A stretch of DNA of 23,247 bases from CAZCBJ01 sp964496705. GTDB taxonomy: Bacteria > Chloroflexota > Anaerolineae > Anaerolineales > Anaerolineaceae. Shown in pieces: positions 1 to 6,581 of the stretch. Positions within the stretch are counted from its first letter, which is position 1. Every line of letters begins with the position of its first letter. A model generated the notes under the pieces. That model did not search any database. It saw only the letters and a list, made by a program, of their open reading frames with translations, and was not told the origin of the DNA. The position numbers and the translations under genes are program-made. The DNA lies in contig CAZCBJ010000042.1 in assembly GCA_964496705.1 (NCBI GenBank), forward strand, positions 1 through 23,247. The letters run 5' to 3'.

Positions 1-55
1 TATGGCACAGACCCGCCGCTACCAGGTGGCTGATCTGGATCGTTGGGTTTCGCTG
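1..55 (+). repeat. 55-bp direct repeat, copy 1
   Basis: These 55 bases recur exactly at 184-238, a spacing of 183 bp. The unit holds the end of a 60-bp palindrome (arm at 5-22, family R1 below), about 19 bp of spacer, and the start of a second repeat family (R2, GTTGGGTTTCGCT at 42-54). Copy 1 begins at the window edge, so the rest of its R1 element lies outside. After base 54 the R2 element is broken off and a new R2 copy of opposite orientation starts at 62. Comparison was made by eye, base by base. Confidence 0.95.
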
Positions 56-61
56 GAGCCA

Positions 62-125
62 GGTAGGGTGGGTGGAGCGAACCATCAGACTCGTTGGGCC
101 TGGGTATCACCAAGCGAAACCCAAC
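62..125 (+). repeat. R2 palindromic repeat, copy 1 (64 bp)
   Basis: It runs from GGTAGGGTGGGTGGAGCG (62-79) to AGCGAAACCCAAC (113-125). The same two ends, inverted, bound a second 64-bp copy at 225-288: the right end is an exact 13-bp match and the left end matches at 16 of 18 positions. The middles differ. The consensus resembles the GTTGGGTTTCGCT ... AACCCAACCTAC type of intergenic repeat that I recall as common in cyanobacteria and Chloroflexi. That family link is from memory. Confidence 0.8.
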
Positions 126-145
126 ATTTCGTCCGCGCCGTGCAG

Positions 146-205
146 GTAGAGGCGGGTCTGTGCGGTTGATGGGCTGGGTGGTTTATGGCACAGACCCGCC
201 GCTAC
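146..205 (-). repeat. R1 60-bp palindromic repeat, copy 1
   Basis: Arms GTAGAGGCGGGTCTGTGC (146-163) and GCACAGACCCGCCGCTAC (188-205) are inverted copies with a single mismatch, enclosing a 24-nt loop. Read on the minus strand, the whole 60 bp matches the copy at 4721-4780 at about 49 of 60 positions by hand count, loop included. That makes it a conserved element and not a chance hairpin. It sits between two inverted R2 copies with 20- and 19-bp spacers. Confidence 0.9.
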
Positions 206-238
206 CAGGTGGCTGATCTGGATCGTTGGGTTTCGCTG
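184..238 (+). repeat. 55-bp direct repeat, copy 2
   Basis: Exact second copy of bases 1-55. It overlaps the right end of R1 copy 1 and the start of R2 copy 2. Identity over 55 bp, including the non-palindromic spacer 206-224, indicates recent duplication of a composite R1-R2 unit and not independent insertion of each element. Confidence 0.95.
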
Positions 239-288
239 AAGGCCTGATCAATGGGACATCCAACTTGACCCGCTCAACCCAACCTACC
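225..288 (-). repeat. R2 palindromic repeat, copy 2 (64 bp)
   Basis: Inverted relative to copy 1 at 62-125 and exactly as long. It begins with GTTGGGTTTCGCT (225-237) and ends with CGCTCAACCCAACCTACC (271-288). Together the two R2 copies form the ends of a 227-bp inverted-repeat structure (62-288) with R1 in the middle. Confidence 0.8.
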
Positions 289-325
289 ATTGCTTAATAT
301 GACACGATTACCTTGGCTCCCACAG

Positions 326-390
326 GAGACTCTTCGCCCCTGCGGGGCTCAGAGATTCACGGGACGGTGATTCCTTGAGCATTCTGCCAA
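326..390 (+). repeat. R3 intergenic repeat, copy 1
   Basis: About 65 bp that recurs at 5057-5126 in the same orientation, with clear but imperfect identity. Shared landmarks are CTTCGCCCC, GGGGCTCAG, GGTGATTCC, TGAG and CTGCCAAC in the same order. A small GC-rich hairpin (GCCCC 336-340 / GGGGC 344-348) lies at its core. No coding potential was seen. Confidence 0.75.
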
Positions 391-417
391 CTACGTTCTG
401 CTGATTATGGCAACAAA

Positions 418-477
418 GTAGCGGTGGGCCTGTAACACAAATCACCGACTTCATCATTCACCCAAACCCGCCTCTAC
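418..477 (+). repeat. R1 60-bp palindromic repeat, copy 2
   Basis: GTAGCGGTGGGCCTG (418-432) pairs imperfectly with CAAACCCGCCTCTAC (463-477). The 60 bp match the copy at 4721-4780 at about 46 of 60 positions on the same strand by hand count, with the loop motif TTCATCAT conserved. It begins 6 bases past the stop codon of the minus-strand regulator, so its hairpin could also act as that gene's transcript end. No T-run was seen, so intrinsic termination is uncertain. Confidence 0.8.
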
Positions 478-483
478 ACCCCC

Positions 484-3400
484 CTACCGGGATTCAACCG
501 CCAATCCCGCCACCACATCCTCCAGCACCAATCCCCTGCCGCGCTCCCGGGCTGCGGCGGCCTCCTCCGCACCGAGCTTGCTCGCAACCTGGGCGGCGCA
601 TGCGGCCAGGGTGGGCAGGGCGGGCCTGCCCAGGATGGCGGGGGGGTAGTCCACCCCCTCCAGGCGCGGGTGGTTGAGCACCAGCGTCAGCAGCGCCAGC
701 GCCTGCTGCCTGCGCTCCGGCGAATCTTCTTCCATGACCAATAACTCTGCGAAGTGGTACAGCCCAAACAGCGCCCAGTCGGGAGAGTGAATGGATAGCG
801 TCCCGCGGATGAATTGGGTGAGGTGGGCGCGCGCTTCAGCGTAGCGCCCCAGGTGCATCTCCGCCAGCCCCAGCCACTCCAGCGGCTCCACGTCCGGCTC
901 GCCGTTCTGCGGATACACCCCCATCAGATGATAGGCCTCCACCCCCTGACAGGCCTGGCGGTACATCAACGCATACTGTCCGAAGGACTCGAGCACCTGG
1001 CAGAACAGTTGGTGAAAATGAGTCTTGAGCACCGCCACTTCATTTTCCCCCTGCTCATAGCGCTCCTGCAGCCTGCGCAGCACCTGGTCGAAACAGCCCA
1101 CAGCCTCGGCGGTCTGTCCTTCACGCCAGGCAGTCAACCCCCGGAGGCACAAACAGGCTGCCTCTGTCCACTGGATGCCGAGACGGTCGTTTTGCGCCTC
1201 AAGCTGGTGGTAGTACTCTTTGGCTGCGCCCAGGTCGCCCTGTACCAACTTCACCGTGGTCAGCCAGTACAATACCCCAGCTTCACGGACCGCGCTTTGG
1301 CTGGACCGCGAATATTCCAGGCTCCGATGAAGGCAGATATCGCTCTGCTTGAGAAACCCGCTGGCGTACCACATCATCCCCAGCCAGTGATAGGCATAGG
1401 CCAATCTGCGCTCCTCGCCCAGCTCTTCGAAAATGGCCACACTTTGCTGGTAGTCGCGGATGCCCTGGCGGTAATCCTCTGCATACTCCAGATTGCCCAG
1501 CGTCATCAGGTCGTAGGCGTACAGGTCCTTCAGCCCCAAGCGCTGGGAGATCTCCAGGCTCTGGTCCAGGGCTCGCCGCGCGGCGCGGCCGTCTTTGCGA
1601 TGCGAGGCCGGGTTTGTGCCCTTTTCGGCTAATAAATATGCTAGGAACGGCTCGGGAGGCGGGGCAGGGAAAAGTTGGAGGGTCTCTTCGATCAGGATCA
1701 CTTGTTCCGCACCGCGTTCCTTCGCCCCGAGAGAGGTGGTCAGAACTTCATAAAGCTGTTCCGCCGCCGCATAATCGCCCCGCCGGGCAGAACGCTGCCA
1801 GGCGGCGCGGACGTTGTCCAGGTCGGCTTCGATCTGCGCCAGGTAGGCCCTCATCTGCGGCCCGCTCAGGTCTGCGCCCGACCACAGGCTGCTGAAGAAC
1901 TGGCTGTGGGCGGAATGGGTTTGCTCCTCATCCGCTGCGTCCTGGGCCAGCTTTTCGGCCCCGAACTGGCGCAGCAATTCATGCAGGTCGAAGCGCCCGG
2001 ACGGGCGGCGGCTGACCAGGCACTTGTCCAGCAGCGCGGCGAGGACGGGCAGGCTGGCGCCCGCCACCTGTTCGGCGGCAGCCCGGGTGAAGCCGCCGCG
2101 GAAGACCGACAGCCGGCGGAAGACGGCCTGTTCTTGCTCGGAGAGCATCCCCCAGGTGGTCTCGAAGACTGCCTGCACGCTGCGGTGGCGCGCCTGCAGC
2201 TCGCGCGCGTCGCTGTGCAGGAAAGCCAGGCTGTGTTCAATCTCGGCGGCGATCTCGGCGCAGGAGAGGACGCGCGTCCAACTGCCGGCGATCTCGATCG
2301 CCAGCGGCATGCCTCCCACCTGCCGGCAGATGCGGATGACATCCTTCATCTCCTCGTCCCCCGGCGCCGCCCCACGCTTCCGCTGGGCGGCAGCGCAGAA
2401 CAGGCGCACCGCGTCGAACTGCCGCGCGCATGATTCTTCGGCGTTGGAAGGCATTCCCATGGCTGCCACGTTGTAGATCAATTCAAAGGACAGGTGCAGC
2501 CGTTCGCGCGAGGTAACCAGCAGCTTGAGCCGTGGAGCCGCGGCCAGCAGCCCCGGCAGCAGGTCCGCGCCGCCCGGCAGGAGCTGCTCAAAGTTATCCA
2601 ACACGAGGAGCATCTCTTTGTCCTGGAGGGTATTGAACAAGAATTCTTGCAGGTCAAGAATTTGATTGGCCGCACCCAGGGCGGACAGGATGGCAGGGGG
2701 GATCGCTTCGCACTTCTCGGCCGCCGCCAACGGGACGAAGCACACCCCATCGGCGTAGCGCTCCTGCTCCCTTCCAGCCGTCTCCACCGCCAGCCGCGTC
2801 TTGCCGCTGCCGCCCGGCCCCAGCAAGGTCAGCAGGCGGCATTCCGGTTCCTGCAGGTGGCTGGCGATCTCCTCCAGTTCCTCCTGCCTGCCCACGAAGG
2901 GGGTCAGGTAGACAGGTAATCCCCGCGACGGCTCTTGCGCGGCAGCCGCGATCTTCTCGTCGCGAATCTGCTCATACAAGTGGGTGGTCTCGTCGGCGGG
3001 CTGCACATCCAGTTCTTCCAATAAGATGCGCTTGCAGGCCTCGTATTGTTCCAGCGCAGCCGGGCGCTGACCGCTGAGCGCATAGAGGCGCATCACCCGG
3101 CGGTGGGCCTCCTCCTGCCAGGGCTCCAGCGCGATGCTGCGCTGGGCATAGGCCAGGGCCTGTTCCAGCTCGCCGCAGCATTCGGCATGTTCAGCCAGTC
3201 GGCGCAATGCGGTCGAGGCCTTGCGCAGCAATCGCTCGCGCACAAAGTAGCACCAGTCGTCGAACTCCGGGCAGTCCTTCAGCGCAAAGCCTTCCAGGAA
3301 GTCGCCGTGATAGAGGCTGAGCGCGGCGCGATCGTGCTCCACGGCGCTGAGCAGGTCGGCGGCGGATGCCAGGGCCAACCTGCCCTGTTCGATCTCCTCC

Positions 3401-3729
3401 TCAAAGGCAGCCGCGTCGATCCAGCACTCGCTGCCTGGCAAGAGCTGGACAAACTCGCGGTCGCTGTCCAGGAGGGGGAGGCCGGCGGGATCGAGGGTGA
3501 GCAGATGGCGTAAGTTGGAGAGCGCGGTGCGCAGGCTGGCATGCGCGGCCTGGGGGGGATGTCCGGGCCAGAACATCTCCGCCAGGCGCTCGCGCGCGTG
3601 CGGGCGGTCACTTTCGACCGCCAGGTAGGCCAGCAGGAGGCGCGACTTGTCGCTGTCGAAACCGCGAACAGGCTCGCCGTCCAGCCGGGCGGAGCAGGAA
3701 CCCAGCAAGGTCAATTCGAAGCGGGCCAT
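484..3729 (-). CDS. SARP/BTAD-family transcriptional regulator with NB-ARC-type ATPase and TPR region
   Basis: A large 1081-residue cytoplasmic regulator of the SARP/AfsR/MalT kind. Residues 1-95 look like an OmpR-type winged helix. Residues about 95-260 form the bacterial transcriptional activation (BTAD) helical domain. A signal-transduction ATPase follows, with Walker A GPGGSGKT (304-311), Walker B LLVLDN (374-379) and the GGMPLAIE sensor-type motif (473-480). The C-terminal half is alpha-helical and Ala-rich with TPR-like repeats, presumably the ligand- or partner-sensing part. The start is placed at the ATG 26 codons inside the longest reading frame: GGAGGG lies 6 bases upstream and the protein then begins directly with the winged helix (MARFELTLLG). 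The gene is divergent from the secreted protein at 4095, its obvious first candidate target. Family assignment is firm; the effector and regulon cannot be read from sequence. Confidence 0.9.
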   Translation of the reverse strand: MARFELTLLGSCSARLDGEPVRGFDSDKSRLLLAYLAVESDRPHARERLAEMFWPGHPPQAAHASLRTALSNLRHLLTLDPAGLPLLDSDREFVQLLPGSECWIDAAAFEEEIEQGRLALASAADLLSAVEHDRAALSLYHGDFLEGFALKDCPEFDDWCYFVRERLLRKASTALRRLAEHAECCGELEQALAYAQRSIALEPWQEEAHRRVMRLYALSGQRPAALEQYEACKRILLEELDVQPADETTHLYEQIRDEKIAAAAQEPSRGLPVYLTPFVGRQEELEEIASHLQEPECRLLTLLGPGGSGKTRLAVETAGREQERYADGVCFVPLAAAEKCEAIPPAILSALGAANQILDLQEFLFNTLQDKEMLLVLDNFEQLLPGGADLLPGLLAAAPRLKLLVTSRERLHLSFELIYNVAAMGMPSNAEESCARQFDAVRLFCAAAQRKRGAAPGDEEMKDVIRICRQVGGMPLAIEIAGSWTRVLSCAEIAAEIEHSLAFLHSDARELQARHRSVQAVFETTWGMLSEQEQAVFRRLSVFRGGFTRAAAEQVAGASLPVLAALLDKCLVSRRPSGRFDLHELLRQFGAEKLAQDAADEEQTHSAHSQFFSSLWSGADLSGPQMRAYLAQIEADLDNVRAAWQRSARRGDYAAAEQLYEVLTTSLGAKERGAEQVILIEETLQLFPAPPPEPFLAYLLAEKGTNPASHRKDGRAARRALDQSLEISQRLGLKDLYAYDLMTLGNLEYAEDYRQGIRDYQQSVAIFEELGEERRLAYAYHWLGMMWYASGFLKQSDICLHRSLEYSRSSQSAVREAGVLYWLTTVKLVQGDLGAAKEYYHQLEAQNDRLGIQWTEAACLCLRGLTAWREGQTAEAVGCFDQVLRRLQERYEQGENEVAVLKTHFHQLFCQVLESFGQYALMYRQACQGVEAYHLMGVYPQNGEPDVEPLEWLGLAEMHLGRYAEARAHLTQFIRGTLSIHSPDWALFGLYHFAELLVMEEDSPERRQQALALLTLVLNHPRLEGVDYPPAILGRPALPTLAACAAQVASKLGAEEAAAARERGRGLVLEDVVAGLAVESR

Positions 3730-3761
3730 GTTTTCCCTCCCGAAACACAAGACCCTGATAC

Positions 3762-3788
3762 CTCCGCGGAAACAATTTTCCGCCGGAG
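3762..3788 (-). promoter_or_regulatory. Hairpin in the leader of the SARP regulator gene
   Basis: CTCCGCGGAAA (3762-3772) and TTTCCGCCGGAG (3777-3788) form an 11-bp stem with one bulged base and a 4-nt CAAT loop, about 33-59 bases before the regulator's start codon. It would be part of the 5' untranslated RNA if the promoter at 3893-3923 is used. Its role is unknown; it leaves the Shine-Dalgarno free. Confidence 0.45.
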
Positions 3789-3892
3789 TCTGTGGGCAGC
3801 CAGGCAATCGGTTTTATCGGCAGGGATTTCACCGAAGCTGCTATGTGCGCCGCCCCTCAATCAAACCTGACCGGCTTGGGATGCCCAAAAAC

Positions 3893-3923
3893 ATTGTAGC
3901 ATAAAACGCCTGTTTTAATCCAA
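3893..3923 (-). promoter_or_regulatory. Candidate promoter of the SARP regulator
   Basis: On the minus strand there is TTGGAT (3918-3923), a 19-base spacer, then TACAAT (3893-3898) preceded by TGC, i.e. an extended -10 element. The spacer is longer than ideal, but the extended -10 can compensate. Transcription would start near 3886 and give a leader of about 155 bases containing the hairpin at 3762-3788. Confidence 0.4.
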
Positions 3924-4094
3924 GTTTACGATCTCTTGACGATGGGTTGGTATAGTGAGTACAGAAATCAACCGCCAGGAGGTGAATAAATAAGAAAACG
4001 AACCACCCTGTTGACTCAGCCCATGCAGATGGACGCGTTTGAGTCCAGGTCTGCGTAAACACAAATTTTGTCGATCAAGTCGAAAGGAAAAACC

Positions 4095-4634
4095 ATGAAC
4101 AAGCAAACGTTATTTCGCCTGTTGGCGGTCTTCGCGGTCATCCTGCTGCCATTCTTGACCGCCAGCCCGGTGCAGGCTGGTGCGCCTATCCCTACCAAAG
4201 AGGTGTTTGATGATTATTATCCCGTAGAAAATGACTGCGGTTTTGAAATCACCGGCCACCTTTACGGGAGACTCGATTCCTCGTATTTTCTTTACGATAA
4301 CGGTCTAAAAAACAAGATCCTTGTGCACGCACCCACCTTGAAGGGGACCTGGTCTGCCAACGGCAAGGAGTTGAATTTCCAGGTCAGTGGCCCAGTGCAA
4401 TACCGGCAAACCAATGAGGGATTTCTGCAAATCATGCTGGGAACCTGGGATTTTCTCACTGTTCCCGGATACGGGGCCGTATGGGGCTTTGCGGGCCACG
4501 TCATCCTTGAGTGGCAATTCATTGGTGTAGAGAATGGGCAAGAAATATATGAAATGGTCGCGGTCTTGAAAGAGGTAGGCAATTTCACCCCTTATGACTG
4601 GGCTCCGATCTGCGCCTATTTCAGCGAAGGATGA
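4095..4634 (+). CDS. Small secreted protein of unknown function
   Basis: A 179-residue protein with a classical Sec signal peptide: a short basic start (MNKQ..R), hydrophobic core at residues 8-21, and likely cleavage after VQA (residue 28). The mature part of about 150 residues is rich in Gly and aromatics with alternating hydrophobic patterns, suggesting a beta-sandwich or barrel. Only two cysteines remain (C48 and C173), near the two ends, a plausible disulfide closing the fold. No lipobox, catalytic motif or known domain was recognised. The ATG at 4095 is chosen over a TTG nine codons upstream because AAAGGA lies 6 bases ahead and the signal peptide then starts properly. It is divergently placed from the SARP regulator and flanked downstream by repeats. 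Confidence 0.8.
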   Translation: MNKQTLFRLLAVFAVILLPFLTASPVQAGAPIPTKEVFDDYYPVENDCGFEITGHLYGRLDSSYFLYDNGLKNKILVHAPTLKGTWSANGKELNFQVSGPVQYRQTNEGFLQIMLGTWDFLTVPGYGAVWGFAGHVILEWQFIGVENGQEIYEMVAVLKEVGNFTPYDWAPICAYFSEG

Positions 4635-4720
4635 TGCCCAGGTCCACCATCCCGTAGGTTGTCCGCGAACCGGAAGTATCGGCCCACTCAGCACTTTTCC
4701 AATCGAGTTCCGCTGACCAT

Positions 4721-4780
4721 GTAGCGGCGGGTCTGTTCCATAAGCAACCCAATTCATCATCCAACCAGACCCGCCGCTAC
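4721..4780 (+). repeat. R1 60-bp palindromic repeat, copy 3
   Basis: GTAGCGGCGGGTCTG (4721-4735) and CAGACCCGCCGCTAC (4766-4780) are perfect 15-bp inverted repeats around a 30-nt loop. All three complete copies in the window are exactly 60 bp, and the loop sequence is also conserved (the AACCCA..TTCATCATCCAACC region). It lies 86 bases past the stop of the secreted protein. No flanking target-site duplication was evident. Confidence 0.92.
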
Positions 4781-4804
4781 CGTACCAGCAGGCCTAATCT
4801 CTTC

Positions 4805-5038
4805 CCTCCCGCAGGTTCGGAACCAATGGTGTCGGCTTTAGCGATTCTGCTTTTTCCGCCTGGGAATGAATTCCCAGGCTAATCTAGACCCAAACCCACT
4901 TCAAGTGGGTTTGAAGGGGTTTTTTAGCCTGCGAATTCCATTCGAAGGCAGCTGTGGAGGCGACAAATTGCTTGACGATATCCTTTTTCGAAACCCATTT
5001 CCCTTAGTTGACCCCATTGGTTCGGAACCTGCGGGAGG
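4805..5038. mobile_element. 234-bp MITE-like element with 25-bp terminal inverted repeats
   Basis: CCTCCCGCAGGTTCGGAACC.. (25 bases, 4805-4829) reappears inverted at 5014-5038 with a single mismatch. The arms enclose 184 bp without a reading frame of note, including the three-hairpin structure at 4858-4949. Size, terminal inverted repeats and lack of coding fit a miniature inverted-repeat element. No target-site duplication was seen, so an RNA-structured repeat is an alternative to a transposable element. Confidence 0.55.
4858..4949 (+). repeat. Three consecutive hairpins (structured intergenic repeat)
   Basis: Hairpin 1: GCCTGGGAAT (4858-4867) with ATTCCCAGGC (4870-4879), a perfect 10-bp inverted repeat. 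Hairpin 2: AAACCCAC (4892-4899) with GTGGGTTT (4905-4912), followed by a T-run at 4920-4925. Hairpin 3: GCCTGCGAAT (4927-4936) with ATTCGAAGGC (4940-4949), one mismatch. Hairpins 1 and 3 share the GCCTG.GAAT/ATTC..AGGC design, so the whole block is itself symmetrical. The pattern resembles dispersed intergenic repeats I recall from cyanobacteria and Chloroflexi. Hairpin 2 with the T-run could act as a terminator for plus-strand transcription. Confidence 0.75.
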
Positions 5039-5056
5039 ATGCAACGGTCAAGACAG

Positions 5057-5126
5057 AAGACCCTTCGCCCCAGGCGGGGCTCAGCGGTTCAAGTGGCGGG
5101 TGATTCCATGAGAGTACTCCTGCCAA
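5057..5126 (+). repeat. R3 intergenic repeat, copy 2
   Basis: Same orientation and order of landmarks as 326-390 (CTTCGCCCC, GGGGCTCAG, GGTGATTCC, TGAG, CTGCCAAC), with a few small insertions. Core hairpin is GCCCC (5067-5071) / GGGGC (5076-5080). Confidence 0.75.
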
Positions 5127-5240
5127 CAAAGTCTTGCTACCCAAGCGCGGGCAGACCCTTCCCGCAAATGGTTCACAAAACTTTATCGCAGTGTTCAGCC
5201 TGCGGAACGTTTTACAAGATCAAATAGGAGGATCGCGAAT

Positions 5241-6251
5241 ATGGAAACAAACCCTCAATCAAGTTCAAAGCACGACCTTCGCCGCCGCATATGGCTCATC
5301 GCGCTGCTGGTGGTACTGGTCCTGGCGTTGGCGGCGGTCTTGACCCGCTCAAAATGGCAGCCGCTCCTGAGAATTCCCCCAAAAACCGCGGACGGGATGG
5401 CGCTGGTCTACGTCCCGGCGGGTGACTTCCTGATGGGCTCCACGAAAGAGGAGGTCAATCATGCTACCCTTTCCTCTTTATCCACAGATCTGCTGGTGGA
5501 ATGGCATGGGAAACTGTATGCAGAAACACCGCAGCACACGGTCTACCTGGATGCTTTCTGGATCGACAAGACCGAGGTGACCGTTGCGATGTTCCAACAG
5601 TTCGTTGAGCAGACCGGCAACCAGACGGACGCGGAAAAAGAAGGCTTTGGAATTGCCTGTCCCAATACCAGGGAAAAATGTCAAGGTGATAAGAAAGGTG
5701 CCAACTGGAGATTCCCCCTGGGGACTGAGGAAACAGAAGCCATCTCCGACCACCCCGTGGGACAGGTCAGTTGGAATGACGCCCTAGCCTACTGCCAATG
5801 GGCCGGACGCCGGCTGCCCACCGAAGCCGAATGGGAAAAAGCCGCGCGCGGGACAGACGGCAGGATATACCCCTGGGGAAACCAGCCCGTGGCGGCAAAT
5901 CTGCTGAACTATGCCGATAAGAACAACGATGCATCTTGGGCAGACAAGACCAGCGACGACGGCTATGCATTGGAAGCGCCCGTGGGCAGTTACCCGGCAG
6001 GCGCCAGCCCATACGGCGCGCTGGATATGGCCGGCAATGTCTGGGAATGGGTGGCTGATTGGTATGACGAGCAGTATTATCAAAATTCACCCGATAGAAA
6101 CCCAACCGGGCCAGCCACAGGTTTTCAACGAGGGTTGCGAGGAGGGGAATGGTTGGCGGATGGATACGTGGTTCGCACAACCTACCGATATCAATCTCCG
6201 CAGAATGCCAGGGCGAATGCCGTGGGCTTTCGCTGCGCCATGACGCCTTAA
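5241..6251 (+). CDS. Membrane-anchored FGE/SUMF1-fold protein lacking the catalytic cysteines
   Basis: A 336-residue protein. One membrane segment (residues 17-34) follows RRR, predicting cytoplasmic N-terminus and an extracytoplasmic domain. Residues 52-335 form the formylglycine-generating-enzyme/SUMF1 fold: MALVYVPAGDFLMGS start, WIDKTEVTVAMF, GANWRFP, HPVGQVSWNDALAYCQWAGRR, LPTEAEWEKAARG, YPWGN, GNVWEWVADWY, RGLRGGEW (297-304) and the closing GFRCAM (329-334). In true FGE, two copper-binding cysteines lie between RGG and GFRC. Here that stretch (GEWLADGYVVRTTYRYQS) has none, so sulfatase maturation is unlikely. A binding or structural role, as in other SUMF1-domain proteins, is more probable. 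The start is set by AGGAGG 9 bases ahead of the ATG. No sulfatase gene is in the window. Confidence 0.88.
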   Translation: METNPQSSSKHDLRRRIWLIALLVVLVLALAAVLTRSKWQPLLRIPPKTADGMALVYVPAGDFLMGSTKEEVNHATLSSLSTDLLVEWHGKLYAETPQHTVYLDAFWIDKTEVTVAMFQQFVEQTGNQTDAEKEGFGIACPNTREKCQGDKKGANWRFPLGTEETEAISDHPVGQVSWNDALAYCQWAGRRLPTEAEWEKAARGTDGRIYPWGNQPVAANLLNYADKNNDASWADKTSDDGYALEAPVGSYPAGASPYGALDMAGNVWEWVADWYDEQYYQNSPDRNPTGPATGFQRGLRGGEWLADGYVVRTTYRYQSPQNARANAVGFRCAMTP

Positions 6252-6359
6252 TTTTCAATCCGGGTGACCGGGCTCAATTTGCCAACTTCCCACCGGGCAG
6301 GCAAATCGACCGCTCTGCTTGGCGGGCAACCTGGTGAACAAATCCCTTCAAGGATGCGG

Positions 6360-6581
6360 ATGGCACCAAACCGGCTGTACCATAACCACACCCACTACAG
6401 CTCCTATCTGCTGCGCATCTGGCAGGCCGGATCCAAGGGGGCTCCGGCCTGGCGCATCGTGCTGATCAGCCCGCACAGCGGCAAGCGGTGGAGCTTCAAG
6501 AGTTTGCCGGAGTTGGCCAAATTCCTGGAACAGGAGATGGGTGCAGAAGAGGAGGACAAAGGGCAGGGAAAAAGTGAATAA
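6360..6581 (+). CDS. 73-aa orphan protein
   Basis: Small soluble protein with an aromatic/basic core (SYLLRIWQAG, AWRIVLISPHSGKRWSFKSLPELAKFLEQEM) and a charged tail (EEEDKGQGKSE). It resembles short uncharacterised proteins from Chloroflexi of the pattern 'YLLRLW...WR..L.SP..G....F.SL..L..FL', which I recall without a named function. The ATG at 6360 is preferred because AAGGA lies 5 bases upstream; the frame stays open back to a GTG at 6264, but that stretch has no such site and looks non-coding. The gene follows the FGE-like gene by 108 bases on the same strand and ends at a strong hairpin terminator. Confidence 0.65.
   Translation: MAPNRLYHNHTHYSSYLLRIWQAGSKGAPAWRIVLISPHSGKRWSFKSLPELAKFLEQEMGAEEEDKGQGKSE

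Larger units (their letters stand above)
3730..4094. other. Divergent intergenic region between regulator and secreted protein
   Basis: A 365-bp gene-free divergent region. It holds a leader hairpin and a candidate minus-strand promoter (listed separately) and, for the plus strand, TGGTATAGT at 3948-3956, which fits an extended -10 but has no good -35. A perfect Shine-Dalgarno-like AGGAGGTG (3977-3984) is followed by no usable start codon except GTG-AAT-AAA-stop. This is the expected place for binding sites of the SARP regulator; no clear direct-repeat operator was spotted. Confidence 0.6.
4635..5240. other. Repeat-rich intergenic spacer
   Basis: About 600 bp with no convincing gene on either strand. 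It contains R1 copy 3 (4721-4780), an inverted-repeat-bounded element (4805-5038) with three hairpins, and R3 copy 2 (5057-5126), all listed separately. The remaining 110 bp before the next gene include a GCGGG/CCCGC inverted repeat near 5147-5165 and the ribosome-binding site. I saw no clear -10/-35 pair for the downstream gene. Confidence 0.7.

Noticed and set aside
1..480. CRISPR array
   Set aside because: Repeats are of several families, both orientations and irregular spacing, with no run of equal-length spacers.
4305..4760. Minus-strand frame overlapping the secreted-protein gene
   Set aside because: It would start inside an R1 repeat and is antisense to a frame with a clean signal peptide and ribosome-binding site.
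5241..6251. Active sulfatase-maturing formylglycine-generating enzyme
   Set aside because: The two catalytic cysteines are missing and there is no sulfatase in the window.
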